DNA from: an uncultured Collinsella sp.
Lineage (GTDB): Bacteria; Actinomycetota; Coriobacteriia; Coriobacteriales; Coriobacteriaceae
DNA: 12,055 nucleotides
Assembly: GCA_900554985.1 (NCBI GenBank)
Contig: USJQ01000011.1
Coordinates: 1 to 12,055 of the forward strand
Direction of reading: 5' to 3'
Part shown: one piece after another, positions 1 to 6,570 of the stretch
How the letters are laid out: every line of letters starts with the position of its first letter
How positions within the stretch are numbered: the stretch's first letter is position 1
The notes under the pieces: generated by a model
What the model saw: only the letters and a program-made list of their open reading frames with translations
What the model was told of the DNA's origin: nothing
Databases searched by the model: none
Translations under genes and position numbers: made by a program

Positions 1-221
1 TTAGTGACGATTACCTTGATTTTTGAGATATCCACACTGCAGGGCTCGATGGGCGCGGTCGCCTCTCGACGAGCCGACGCTGTTTTCCAAAGCTTGCCTC
101 TCGAAAAATCAAAATCGCGGAATCGATTGATATAGCTGTCGAAACACCCATCGAACAGCAATCCCGTTGCCAGGCCTGCCATGAATCCACAGGCGATCGC
201 GGCCTCTCCTCTAATTTGCAT
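1..221 (-). CDS. N-terminal part of a small, possibly membrane-anchored protein of unknown function (runs off the left edge)
   Basis: An open frame begins at the ATG at 219-221 and is still open at base 1, giving 73 complete codons. The start is well supported: the complement of 227-233 reads AAGGAGG, a near-perfect Shine-Dalgarno site 5 nt before the ATG. The protein begins MQIRGEAAIACGFMAGLATG. Residues about 7-23 are hydrophobic with small residues and could be a membrane anchor or uncleaved signal. The following stretch is polar and charged (around SYINRFRDFDFSRGK). No family was recognised. It lies 104 nt downstream of the wall-anchored protein gene on the same strand. A competing minus-strand frame over the same bases (11-268) is rich in Arg, Ser and Pro and lacks this ribosome site, so I take it as a shadow. 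The gene's existence is fairly sure; its function is unknown. Confidence 0.6.
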   Translation of the reverse strand, partial: MQIRGEAAIACGFMAGLATGLLFDGCFDSYINRFRDFDFSRGKLWKTASARREATAPIEPCSVDISKIKVIVT

Positions 222-226
222 ATGTC

Positions 227-233
227 CCTCCTT
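227..233 (-). promoter_or_regulatory. Strong Shine-Dalgarno site (AAGGAGG) for the gene starting at 221
   Basis: The minus strand reads AAGGAGG here with a 5-nt spacer to the ATG at 219-221. This site decides the reading frame in a region where two minus-strand frames are open. Confidence 0.65.
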
Positions 234-252
234 ATCGCTCTTGAAGAACAAG

Positions 253-266
253 GCGGCGCGCGCCGC
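253..266 (-). terminator. Perfect GC palindrome, possible weak terminator after the wall-anchored protein gene
   Basis: The 14-nt sequence GCGGCGCGCGCCGC is its own reverse complement and lies about 60 nt downstream of the TAG of the surface-protein gene (326-328). On the minus strand it is followed by CTTGTTCTT, which is pyrimidine-rich but not an uninterrupted U tract. It could form a 5-bp stem with a 4-nt loop. It may be a poor intrinsic terminator, a dimeric protein site, or chance in GC-rich DNA. Confidence 0.25.
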
Positions 267-325
267 ATGGAGCCTCATCACCCCCTACGGTACGCGCCGA
301 AAATGGCCCGCAGTCCCTTCTGTCC

Positions 326-3300
326 CTAACGGGTCAGCTGGTGGCGCTTATCGAACAGGAAGACACCGGCGGCCACAAGGACCGTGCCGCCGATTACGAA
401 GGTCTCGCCCAGCAGCTCGGACGCATCGCCCGTAGCAGGCATCGCCGTCTGCCGTGTCTCGATCTCGGTCTTTGCCACCGCGTGTTTGGCCTGGTACGTC
501 ACTTGCGTGACAGGCTGGGTCTGCTCGCCATTCCCGCGGTCGGCGGCCTCTTGGCGAGCAATCTCGGCGTTGAGCTCGGCAATGGCCTGGTCGAGCTCGG
601 CCTTGGCGGCGGTGTAGTTAGCAAGCGCCTCCAAATAGGCCGGCGCCACGGCATCCGTCGCAGCTGCGGCGTCATCGAGTTCGGCCTTGGCGGTCGCGGC
701 GCGCTCGGCGGCATCGTGAGCTGCGGCGATCTTGGCGTTGAGCGCCTCGTCTGCATCGTCAGCGCTGCCGTTGACGATGGCTTCGGCAAGATCAATCCTG
801 CGCAGGCGGGCGACCGCGGCGGCAGAGGCGCAGCGGTCGGCAGCCGCATCCGTCACGGCATTGTCAGCCTCCACCACGTCGTACTCGGCATCGCTCACGG
901 CCACCTCTGCAGCATCGAGCGCGGCATCGGCAGCGGCTTTGTCCTCAGTAGCCTGAGCAAGTGCTGCGGCGGCATTCTTAAGTTGGGCGGCACGGGCGGC
1001 AGCCGCATCAGACTTTGTCTGAGCCGTTGCCACGACGGCACCGGCATCGCTCGCAACCTGCTGGGCCATATCGAGCTCCGCCTGAGCGTCAGCAGCATCG
1101 ATATCTGCCTGATTGGCATCGCCTTGGGCAACAGCGAGCTCAGCCTCCGCTTCGCGCTGATTGGCACGGGCGTCTTCGAGCACAGACGATGCCGCATCAA
1201 ACGCACGCTGAGCAGTGACGATATCGGCTGAGTAAGCCGCCAGCTCATCCTGGGCCGCGGCAAGTGCACCCTGCTTGTCGCCAACGCCGGCACGAGCGGC
1301 GTCCAGCGCGCGCTTGGCAGCAGCCACCTTGCCCTTGGCAATGTCGAGCTCGCCAGACTTGGCGGCCACGGCGTCCTGCGCTGCCGCAACAGCGGCGTTG
1401 GCAGCGCTCAAATCGGCGCGAGCATCGCTGACGGCACGCGCGGCGGCGTCAGCTGCAGCCTGCTTTTGCGCCACGGCGGCCTGGGCTTCCGAGACCTTGG
1501 TGGCCGCTGCATCGATGTTGGCGGCAGCACGCTCAACCTGGGCTTGCTTTGCCGCAGCGGTTTGCGATGCTGCGTCCACCTTGTTGCCGGCATCGTTGGC
1601 AACGCTCTGCGCCGCAGTAAGCTCCTTGCGCGCCGCATCCACGCCTTGCTCGGGATTTGCCAGAGAGTCGCACCACGCGTTCAGCGCAGCCTCATACTCG
1701 ACAACCGTCATCGGATTGACGTTGTACGGCTCGTACCATCGACCAGAATATACGAATGTCTGCGCCTGCGTGCTCCGACCGTACAGCGTCCCTCGCGTGC
1801 AAACGCCCATGCCCGTCACGGTGTAGCTGGGATCGATTACGTTGATGTAATGGCCGACCGAATCACCATGCTTCGCGGCGTAGGTATCAATCTCGGAACT
1901 ATGCGCCGTATAGAAATCGTAAGCGGCCTTTCCCGTAAGGCCCGATGCGCCCAGCGAGGCGGCGGCAGCATCAAAGATGGCCTTCTCCTGATCGACCCAC
2001 TGCTTAAACGGATTGCTTCCGTAGTTCCATGCCACGTTTTCGCCCACTTCGAACTGCCTGGCGTGATCGATCTTCGTGTCGGAGAAGTTCGCATCCGCAA
2101 TGGCAGTCGCCATCATGGCATACGTCACCTTGAGCTCACCCAGGCCAACGCTCGCGCGATACTCGTTGCACGCCTTGAGCCACACGACCGCCTGCTTCAT
2201 GTTGGCCAGGCTCGTCGCATCGGCCTCCTCGCCCACCTTGTTGTAGCTAGCGAGTTTGCAGTTGAGGATGATATCCGCCGCGTCGTTGGCGCCCACGCTC
2301 TTAAAGAACGCGATAGCACCCTGGCGGTAGTTCTCCGCCGATGCATTCGCCGTTGCCTGAGCGGCATCGAGCTTGGCCTGGGCCTGAGCCACAGCCTGGT
2401 CGGCCTGCTGCTTTTGGGCCTTCGCTTGATCGAGCGCCTTGTCGGCAGTGTCTTTCTCGTCCTTGGCAGCCGAAAGCTTGGCCTGGGCATCGGCCAGCTC
2501 CGTGAGCACGGAGGCATGATCGGTCTTGGCCTGGTCAAGTGCGGCGTCGGCAGCCGCCTTGGCGGCAACAGCGGCATCCAGCCTGGACTGGGCATCGGTG
2601 GCAACCTGCTGCTGATCGGCAACTGCTTGCTGAGCAGCCTGTACCTCGCCCTCGGCGGCGGTCACCTCTTGCTCGACGGCGGCAAGCTCATCCTCGCGCT
2701 GCGACTGCGTGGCCTTGGCAGCCGTCAGCGCCCCGGACGCGGCAGTCACCTTTGCCTTGGCAGCCTCGTACTCCGGGCCCGCAGCGCCCTGCTCGGCACG
2801 GTCCAGATCGGCCTTGGCCGCGTCATAGCTCGCCTGCGCGGTATCCACGTCCGCATCTGCCGCGGCTTTTGCCTGCTGAGCTGCCGAAAGCTTGCCCTGC
2901 GCGTTCTGCTGCTTGACAGCGGCGACAGCGACAGCGGCCTGGGCATCCGAGAGCTTGGCCTGCGCATCGGCGGCCTGCTGCTTTGCCTGCTCCAGGTCGC
3001 TTGCTGCCTGCTCTGCAGCAGCCTGGGCAGCGGCTACGGCCTCGGGCGTGGCATCGGATGCAGCAGCCCGTGCAGCTTCGAGAGCAGACTGGGCATCGCG
3101 GGATGCCTTCTGGGCGGTGGCCAGAGCTTCGTCCTTGTCCGCCAGGTTCTTCTTAGCGGCACCAAGTGCAGCCTGAGCGTCCTCAAGCGCCTTCGCATCT
3201 GCATCGGCCTTGTCCTGCGCAGCGCCCATCTGCTTTTCCAGCTCGGTCGAAGCGGCAGCGTCGCTTGCGTCATGGGCCGCGTCGTAGGCACCCTGCGCCT

Positions 3301-3661
3301 GCTGCTGGTTGGCAGCGGCGGCGTCGTAAGGAGCGGCGGCCGCATCCATATCGGCCTTGGCGGCAGCGGCCTTAGCACGAGCCGCATCGACCGCAGCCTG
3401 CAGGTTGGCGACCTTCTGCGCCGCCGACACCGTGCCCGCGCCAGTACTAGCAGCGGCCGCGCTCGTCAACGGAGACAGCACCGCAGCCGGCTTCCCAGTA
3501 GCGGTGGCACCGTTCGCACCCTGTGCCACCGCGGTCAGCGGAGACAGCAGCGACCCGCCCGTCATGGCGATCGTCGCCGCGGCAACCGTCGCCATGCGCC
3601 CGGCGGCCTTCGTCTTACCCGCAGCGCCGCCGTTGATGTTCTTATTCACGTTCTTGCTCAT
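326..3661 (-). CDS. Secreted cell-wall-anchored CAP-domain protein with two long Ala-rich coiled coils and an MPATG sorting signal
   Basis: This is a predicted 1111-residue surface protein. I chose the ATG at 3659-3661 because AAGGA (complement of 3669-3673) lies 7 nt upstream and a signal peptide follows at once: a Lys-rich start (MSKNVNKN), a hydrophobic core at about 23-40 and an AVA-type cleavage site near 46. The frame is open upstream to 3790 but that extension has no secretory character. Residues about 80-440 and 672-1040 are Ala/Gln/Asp/Lys-rich and strongly helical, typical of extended coiled-coil stalks. Between them, about 445-665, lies a CAP (SCP/PR-1) domain with His533, Glu541 (in VGENVAW) and His604 (in VGHYIN) at the usual conserved positions. 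Four Cys (468, 498, 621, 664) in this region may form disulfides. The C-terminus has MPATGD at 1074-1079, a hydrophobic segment and a basic tail (DKRHQLTR), the layout of a sortase substrate with Met in place of the usual Leu. The binding target is unknown; adhesion is a guess. Confidence 0.9.
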   Translation of the reverse strand: MSKNVNKNINGGAAGKTKAAGRMATVAAATIAMTGGSLLSPLTAVAQGANGATATGKPAAVLSPLTSAAAASTGAGTVSAAQKVANLQAAVDAARAKAAAAKADMDAAAAPYDAAAANQQQAQGAYDAAHDASDAAASTELEKQMGAAQDKADADAKALEDAQAALGAAKKNLADKDEALATAQKASRDAQSALEAARAAASDATPEAVAAAQAAAEQAASDLEQAKQQAADAQAKLSDAQAAVAVAAVKQQNAQGKLSAAQQAKAAADADVDTAQASYDAAKADLDRAEQGAAGPEYEAAKAKVTAASGALTAAKATQSQREDELAAVEQEVTAAEGEVQAAQQAVADQQQVATDAQSRLDAAVAAKAAADAALDQAKTDHASVLTELADAQAKLSAAKDEKDTADKALDQAKAQKQQADQAVAQAQAKLDAAQATANASAENYRQGAIAFFKSVGANDAADIILNCKLASYNKVGEEADATSLANMKQAVVWLKACNEYRASVGLGELKVTYAMMATAIADANFSDTKIDHARQFEVGENVAWNYGSNPFKQWVDQEKAIFDAAAASLGASGLTGKAAYDFYTAHSSEIDTYAAKHGDSVGHYINVIDPSYTVTGMGVCTRGTLYGRSTQAQTFVYSGRWYEPYNVNPMTVVEYEAALNAWCDSLANPEQGVDAARKELTAAQSVANDAGNKVDAASQTAAAKQAQVERAAANIDAAATKVSEAQAAVAQKQAAADAAARAVSDARADLSAANAAVAAAQDAVAAKSGELDIAKGKVAAAKRALDAARAGVGDKQGALAAAQDELAAYSADIVTAQRAFDAASSVLEDARANQREAEAELAVAQGDANQADIDAADAQAELDMAQQVASDAGAVVATAQTKSDAAAARAAQLKNAAAALAQATEDKAAADAALDAAEVAVSDAEYDVVEADNAVTDAAADRCASAAAVARLRRIDLAEAIVNGSADDADEALNAKIAAAHDAAERAATAKAELDDAAAATDAVAPAYLEALANYTAAKAELDQAIAELNAEIARQEAADRGNGEQTQPVTQVTYQAKHAVAKTEIETRQTAMPATGDASELLGETFVIGGTVLVAAGVFLFDKRHQLTR

Positions 3662-3691
3662 TGCCGATTCCTTCCCACGATGAGCTGATGT

Positions 3692-3708
3692 TTGACACAG
3701 ATAGTCAA
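3692..3708. promoter_or_regulatory. Operator-like inverted repeat TTGAC-N7-GTCAA upstream of the wall-anchored protein
   Basis: The plus strand reads TTGAC at 3692-3696 and GTCAA at 3704-3708 with a 7-nt spacer. The arms extend to 7 bp with one mismatch (GTTTGAC/GTCAATC). It lies 31 nt upstream of the ATG at 3661, where a repressor could block transcription or an mRNA stem could affect translation. No regulator gene is visible nearby, and a 5-bp perfect match can arise by chance. Confidence 0.25.
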
Positions 3709-3777
3709 TCTGACTTGCCCCATTAGAAAGAGGTGATAACGGGGTAATTAAATTGAGCGAATTGAATCGTGATGAAA

Positions 3778-3978
3778 CTAATCTCCGCAAAAGCCAAACT
3801 CATAGTTCCGCTCGCGCTCAATCTCATCCAAATACTCAAGTTCTTCGCCACTTGGCCTCTCTTCGCCTAGAGATACAAGCCAGCTCTCTGTGCGAGAACC
3901 GTCAGTACGGCCAAAAATGGTCTCGAGATTAATGAAGTCGCTATTAACGTTGTTAAAGGAGAAACTGCTGGTGCTCAT
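3778..3978 (-). CDS. Possible small acidic protein of unknown function
   Basis: A 66-codon frame starts at the ATG at 3976-3978 (MSTSSFSFNNVN) and stops at TAG 3778-3780. The same frame has an earlier ATG at 4036-4038, which would give 86 residues. I prefer the later one because the likely promoter at 4057-4085 would start transcription only about 12 nt before the earlier ATG. Neither start has a strong ribosome site; GGGA about 7 nt before the later ATG is the best available. The C-terminal half is rich in Glu (GEERPSGEELEYLDEIERER). There is no signal peptide or membrane segment. The stop lies 116 nt before the surface-protein start. No family was recognised. It could be a real small protein or a chance frame in an AT-richer spacer. 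Confidence 0.35.
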   Translation of the reverse strand: MSTSSFSFNNVNSDFINLETIFGRTDGSRTESWLVSLGEERPSGEELEYLDEIERERNYEFGFCGD

Positions 3979-4056
3979 GCTCAAGTCCCGTCTACATAAA
4001 CTCAAATTGCTGTGCTTGGCCTCTTTTAGAGACCCCATCTCATACGCTATGACTGC

Positions 4057-4085
4057 AGTATATGCGCTCCGCTTGTATGTTGCAA
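4057..4085 (-). promoter_or_regulatory. Sigma70-type promoter, minus strand
   Basis: The minus strand reads TTGCAA (complement of 4080-4085), a 17-nt spacer, then TATACT (4057-4062). The -10 box matches 5 of 6 consensus bases and the -35 box 4 of 6, at the optimal spacing. Transcription would begin near 4050. It sits in the spacer after the PIWI-like gene and reads toward the small acidic frame and the surface-protein gene, so it probably separates those genes from the operon to the right. Confidence 0.5.
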
Positions 4086-4127
4086 GAACAATTTTAGTTT
4101 TCTAGCACATATAACTAATCTGTTTCC

Positions 4128-6023
4128 TCACGAGCAAATACCACACTCCCCCGCCGCGCCCTCACGCGCGGCATATTCGTTGAGATACTTCACCGGAATC
4201 GGCCACCTGGAGGGAGCCCCATGACGTGAAAGCCCCACATTGACCAGCTGAACCAGCAGCTCGGACAGATCGTCGCCTTCGAGCACCTCAATCGAGCGCA
4301 CATGAATCGCCGTTGCCAAGTCCTCCTTGGTGCCGTTGTTGATGCCCACAAAGTAGCAGGTCAGCCCTGCTCGTTCGAACGTTCCAATGCCGTAATAGGG
4401 CGAGTTGTAGCTTTCGAAAAACTCCTTCTTACGACCCGCCTTACCCGTAAGCTGGTAATCGCGCACCAGGGTCGCAAAGTTGTTAGAGAAGGTCGTCAAG
4501 CCCGTATCGCGCACGCGCGCGAGCATAGACTGTCCACCTGCCCGCACGTCAAAGATATAGGCATCCTTGCCGAGCTTGCCGTCGGCCGTCAACAGCTCAA
4601 GCTCCATCTCGTTCGCGGGACCGTCCTCGATGGGATGCGAGATGTAGTCCATGACCCCGTCAGCACCAATCGCTAGCGCTGCAAGGCGCGCATCCAACTC
4701 GATCTTGTCCTCCTCCTTGCGCGGGACATTGACCACACCACACACCGTTAGCGACTCAACGGCGAAAGAGCCAATATCAAACGCCCTCACCCGGCCGTCG
4801 GCAACGTCCTGCTTTACCAGCAGCTCTTTGAGCATGGCTCCCAGGACTCCCTCCTGAGCGCCCCGCACCTTTGCATTCGATGCCGCCTTGACCAGCGGCT
4901 CGCACACATCCGGCGTCACATGCTGCTCAACCACGCCAGCATGCAGGGCATAGCCATCGTCCTCGGCAACCTCGTTGGGCACCACGACGATATTCCATGC
5001 CAGCGGATCAACAGCCCTGCCGCCATACGACGCGTGTACGCCCCACGAGGAATCATTGAGCCGATCGACCAACTGGCGCGCCATCCCATCAAGCCCGTCA
5101 CCCGCAAACGACACCACAGCCCGCTGCCCCAACGAACGCTCCGCAACCACGCGGGCATATCGGTCGCTTTTCAGAACCTCGTAGAAGCTCTTGCGCGGAT
5201 ACTCCCCGAGCGACACTCGGGCAAAATCGCTGTACCGGCGCTCAAGAATCTGCAGCTCTCGGTACAGGATGCCCTTCTTGGTATAGGCGACCTTTTCCGC
5301 CTGGGCAGAAAACGTAAGGTCACGACGTTTGGACGGCTTATCGCCCTTGGCGCGGCGCAGGATGTACTCGTCACTTTGTCCGTGCGCCAGCACCACCGTA
5401 GCGACAGGCGACAGCCTGTAACCCACCTGGCTGTTGATCTTCTTGAGTTCTAACTCGTCGCCTGCCGCACGACCGATGAGCACTCGGCGCTTGGTAAACG
5501 TTCGAATCTTGAGTTCGAAGGTGCAATCCTCGTTGATAACGGTCTCGACCGTTTCGATCTTGGCAGGTCCCCTTCCGTCGCTTTCGACAGCATTGCGGCG
5601 GGCACCCTTGGCGCTAATGACATACAGGCGCCCGGTGTCATTGGGAACTTCGTCCTCAATCCCCTCAAACTGAGAGCAGGAGTTGAACAGCAAACGGAGC
5701 GCAACGTAATCATCCAACTCGTCCCAATGAGTTTTAATCGGAACCAACTGCTCCTGATAAAGCGAAGCATTAAGGTCGCCCGTCTGCACGCCCGCTTTGA
5801 CCATTAGAAAGACGCGGTTGTCTGCAAGCTGCGTGAGCGCAACGACCTTGCCCGCCTGGCACACATCGGCCATAAAGTTCGCCACGGCATGCTTACCAGC
5901 ATCGCCTACGTTGCACCAAAAGACCGAGTAGCGCTCCTCGGCAGCAGCGGCGTCGAGCTGCAGCTTAAACTCAGATACGGCAATGTCTCCCAAGCCACAC
6001 GACTGGTTATGCTTCGATTGCAC
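4128..6023 (-). CDS. Divergent PIWI/Argonaute-like protein, pPIWI-RE-type candidate
   Basis: This 631-residue protein starts at a GTG (6021-6023) with GGAGG at 6033-6037, 9 nt upstream. The start overlaps the nuclease gene by 17 nt, so the two are probably translationally coupled. It has no signal peptide or membrane segment. Residues 1-290 are a mixed alpha/beta region with a basic stretch (IRTFTKRR, then KPSKRRD near 229-235). Residues about 300-400 resemble a MID domain: beta strand (RAVVSF), helix (GMARQLVDRL), strand (WNIVVVPN at 343-350), then a region with VVEQHVTPD. Residues about 425-620 could be the RNase H-like PIWI fold, closing with SRWPIPVKYLNEYA (605-618), very like the SxxPxPxxYA ending of PIWI proteins. 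I see no clear DEDD/DEDH catalytic set; where a first-strand Asp is expected the sequence reads CGVVNV. Family knowledge: pPIWI-RE proteins occur in three-gene islands with a helicase and a REase-fold nuclease, as here. The assignment rests on context and weak motifs; a novel DNA-binding protein is the alternative. It is shorter than the pPIWI-RE proteins I know of. Confidence 0.5.
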   Translation of the reverse strand: MQSKHNQSCGLGDIAVSEFKLQLDAAAAEERYSVFWCNVGDAGKHAVANFMADVCQAGKVVALTQLADNRVFLMVKAGVQTGDLNASLYQEQLVPIKTHWDELDDYVALRLLFNSCSQFEGIEDEVPNDTGRLYVISAKGARRNAVESDGRGPAKIETVETVINEDCTFELKIRTFTKRRVLIGRAAGDELELKKINSQVGYRLSPVATVVLAHGQSDEYILRRAKGDKPSKRRDLTFSAQAEKVAYTKKGILYRELQILERRYSDFARVSLGEYPRKSFYEVLKSDRYARVVAERSLGQRAVVSFAGDGLDGMARQLVDRLNDSSWGVHASYGGRAVDPLAWNIVVVPNEVAEDDGYALHAGVVEQHVTPDVCEPLVKAASNAKVRGAQEGVLGAMLKELLVKQDVADGRVRAFDIGSFAVESLTVCGVVNVPRKEEDKIELDARLAALAIGADGVMDYISHPIEDGPANEMELELLTADGKLGKDAYIFDVRAGGQSMLARVRDTGLTTFSNNFATLVRDYQLTGKAGRKKEFFESYNSPYYGIGTFERAGLTCYFVGINNGTKEDLATAIHVRSIEVLEGDDLSELLVQLVNVGLSRHGAPSRWPIPVKYLNEYAAREGAAGECGICS

Positions 6024-6549
6024 GTCCGATCGCCTCCATCATCTCCAGGCTGATTGCGCCATCAGCTGCCATATAGGGGAAGGAGAACACCATCCCCTCG
6101 TCATCGATTGGCTTTTGGCGGAGCTCCAGCGCCGCCTCATCAGCCAAAACATTCACGATCAGCAGGCGCTTCGCCCCGGCTTTTTGAGCCTTTGCCTTAA
6201 AGCGCTCGGCATCCGTAGTCTCGCCGCCGTTGCGCCTGTAGGCCTCGTAGGCACCGATGCGATAGTGCTTAAAATCGATCCACACCCCGGTCTTGTTGCC
6301 AGCGGCATCGAGCACCTCAAAATCGCCGCCCGTCTCGGCATGGGCAGCGTCACCACGCGCAAGCAAATACCGGCCATCGTAATACGCCTCGAAGATGGAC
6401 CTACCGGCAGACTCTCCCAGTTCTCCCAGATACACCGCCTGGAACATATAGGGCGTCATGTGCGCCGTCGCCGCCGGTTGCAGCATCGCGGGCACCCCGT
6501 CGCGCGACCAACGCTCGCGCACCTCCCGAATCGACAACAGCTCGGGCAC
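6007..6549 (-). CDS. Small PD-(D/E)xK restriction-fold nuclease
   Basis: This 180-residue protein probably cuts DNA as the nuclease partner of the neighbouring helicase and PIWI-like protein. The motif set fits the restriction-endonuclease fold: acidic helix residues in YLGELGES (Glu43, Glu46), Asp76 in GGDFEVLD, then a strand ending in WIDFKHY with Asp92-x-Lys94 as the D-x-K signature. Arg/Lys-rich helices follow (YRRNG, RFKAKAQKAGAKRLL), and the C-terminal part lacks known domains. The start is a GTG at 6547-6549, 21 nt after the helicase TAG, with no clear Shine-Dalgarno site, suggesting coupling to helicase translation. The frame continues from the helicase frame across that TAG. An internal ATG (residue 22) is possible but would still keep all catalytic residues. 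The nuclease fold is fairly likely; biochemical activity is inferred. Confidence 0.65.
   Translation of the reverse strand: MPELLSIREVRERWSRDGVPAMLQPAATAHMTPYMFQAVYLGELGESAGRSIFEAYYDGRYLLARGDAAHAETGGDFEVLDAAGNKTGVWIDFKHYRIGAYEAYRRNGGETTDAERFKAKAQKAGAKRLLIVNVLADEAALELRQKPIDDEGMVFSFPYMAADGAISLEMMEAIGRAIEA
6033..6037 (-). promoter_or_regulatory. Shine-Dalgarno site (GGAGG) inside the nuclease gene for the PIWI-like gene
   Basis: GGAGG on the minus strand lies 9 nt before the GTG at 6021-6023, within the last codons of the nuclease gene. It supports a GTG start and coupled translation of the two proteins. Confidence 0.6.
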
Positions 6550-6570
6550 ACGGGCCGCCGTCTGGCTTAC

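Noticed and set aside
11..268. 85-codon minus-strand frame rich in Arg, Ser and Pro
   Set aside because: Its start has no ribosome site, and it overlaps a frame with AAGGAGG and a sensible hydrophobic N-terminus.
326..3661. Tandem DNA repeats within the coiled-coil coding regions
   Set aside because: The repetition is low-complexity Ala-rich coding with varying units; I found no exact long repeat unit.
1466..3688. 740-codon plus-strand frame antisense to the wall-anchored protein
   Set aside because: It mirrors the Ala-rich GCN codons of the real gene, giving a Gly/Leu/Arg-rich product with no ribosome site or domain, while the minus-strand gene has a signal peptide, CAP domain and sorting signal.
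3662..3790. 43-residue N-terminal extension of the wall-anchored protein
   Set aside because: The extension has no secretory features and would bury the signal peptide; the ATG at 3661 has a ribosome site at the right distance.
4094..4118. TTAGTT/AACTAA inverted repeat after the PIWI-like gene as a terminator
   Set aside because: The stem is only 6 bp and AT-rich with a 13-nt loop and no U tract, so termination is not supported.
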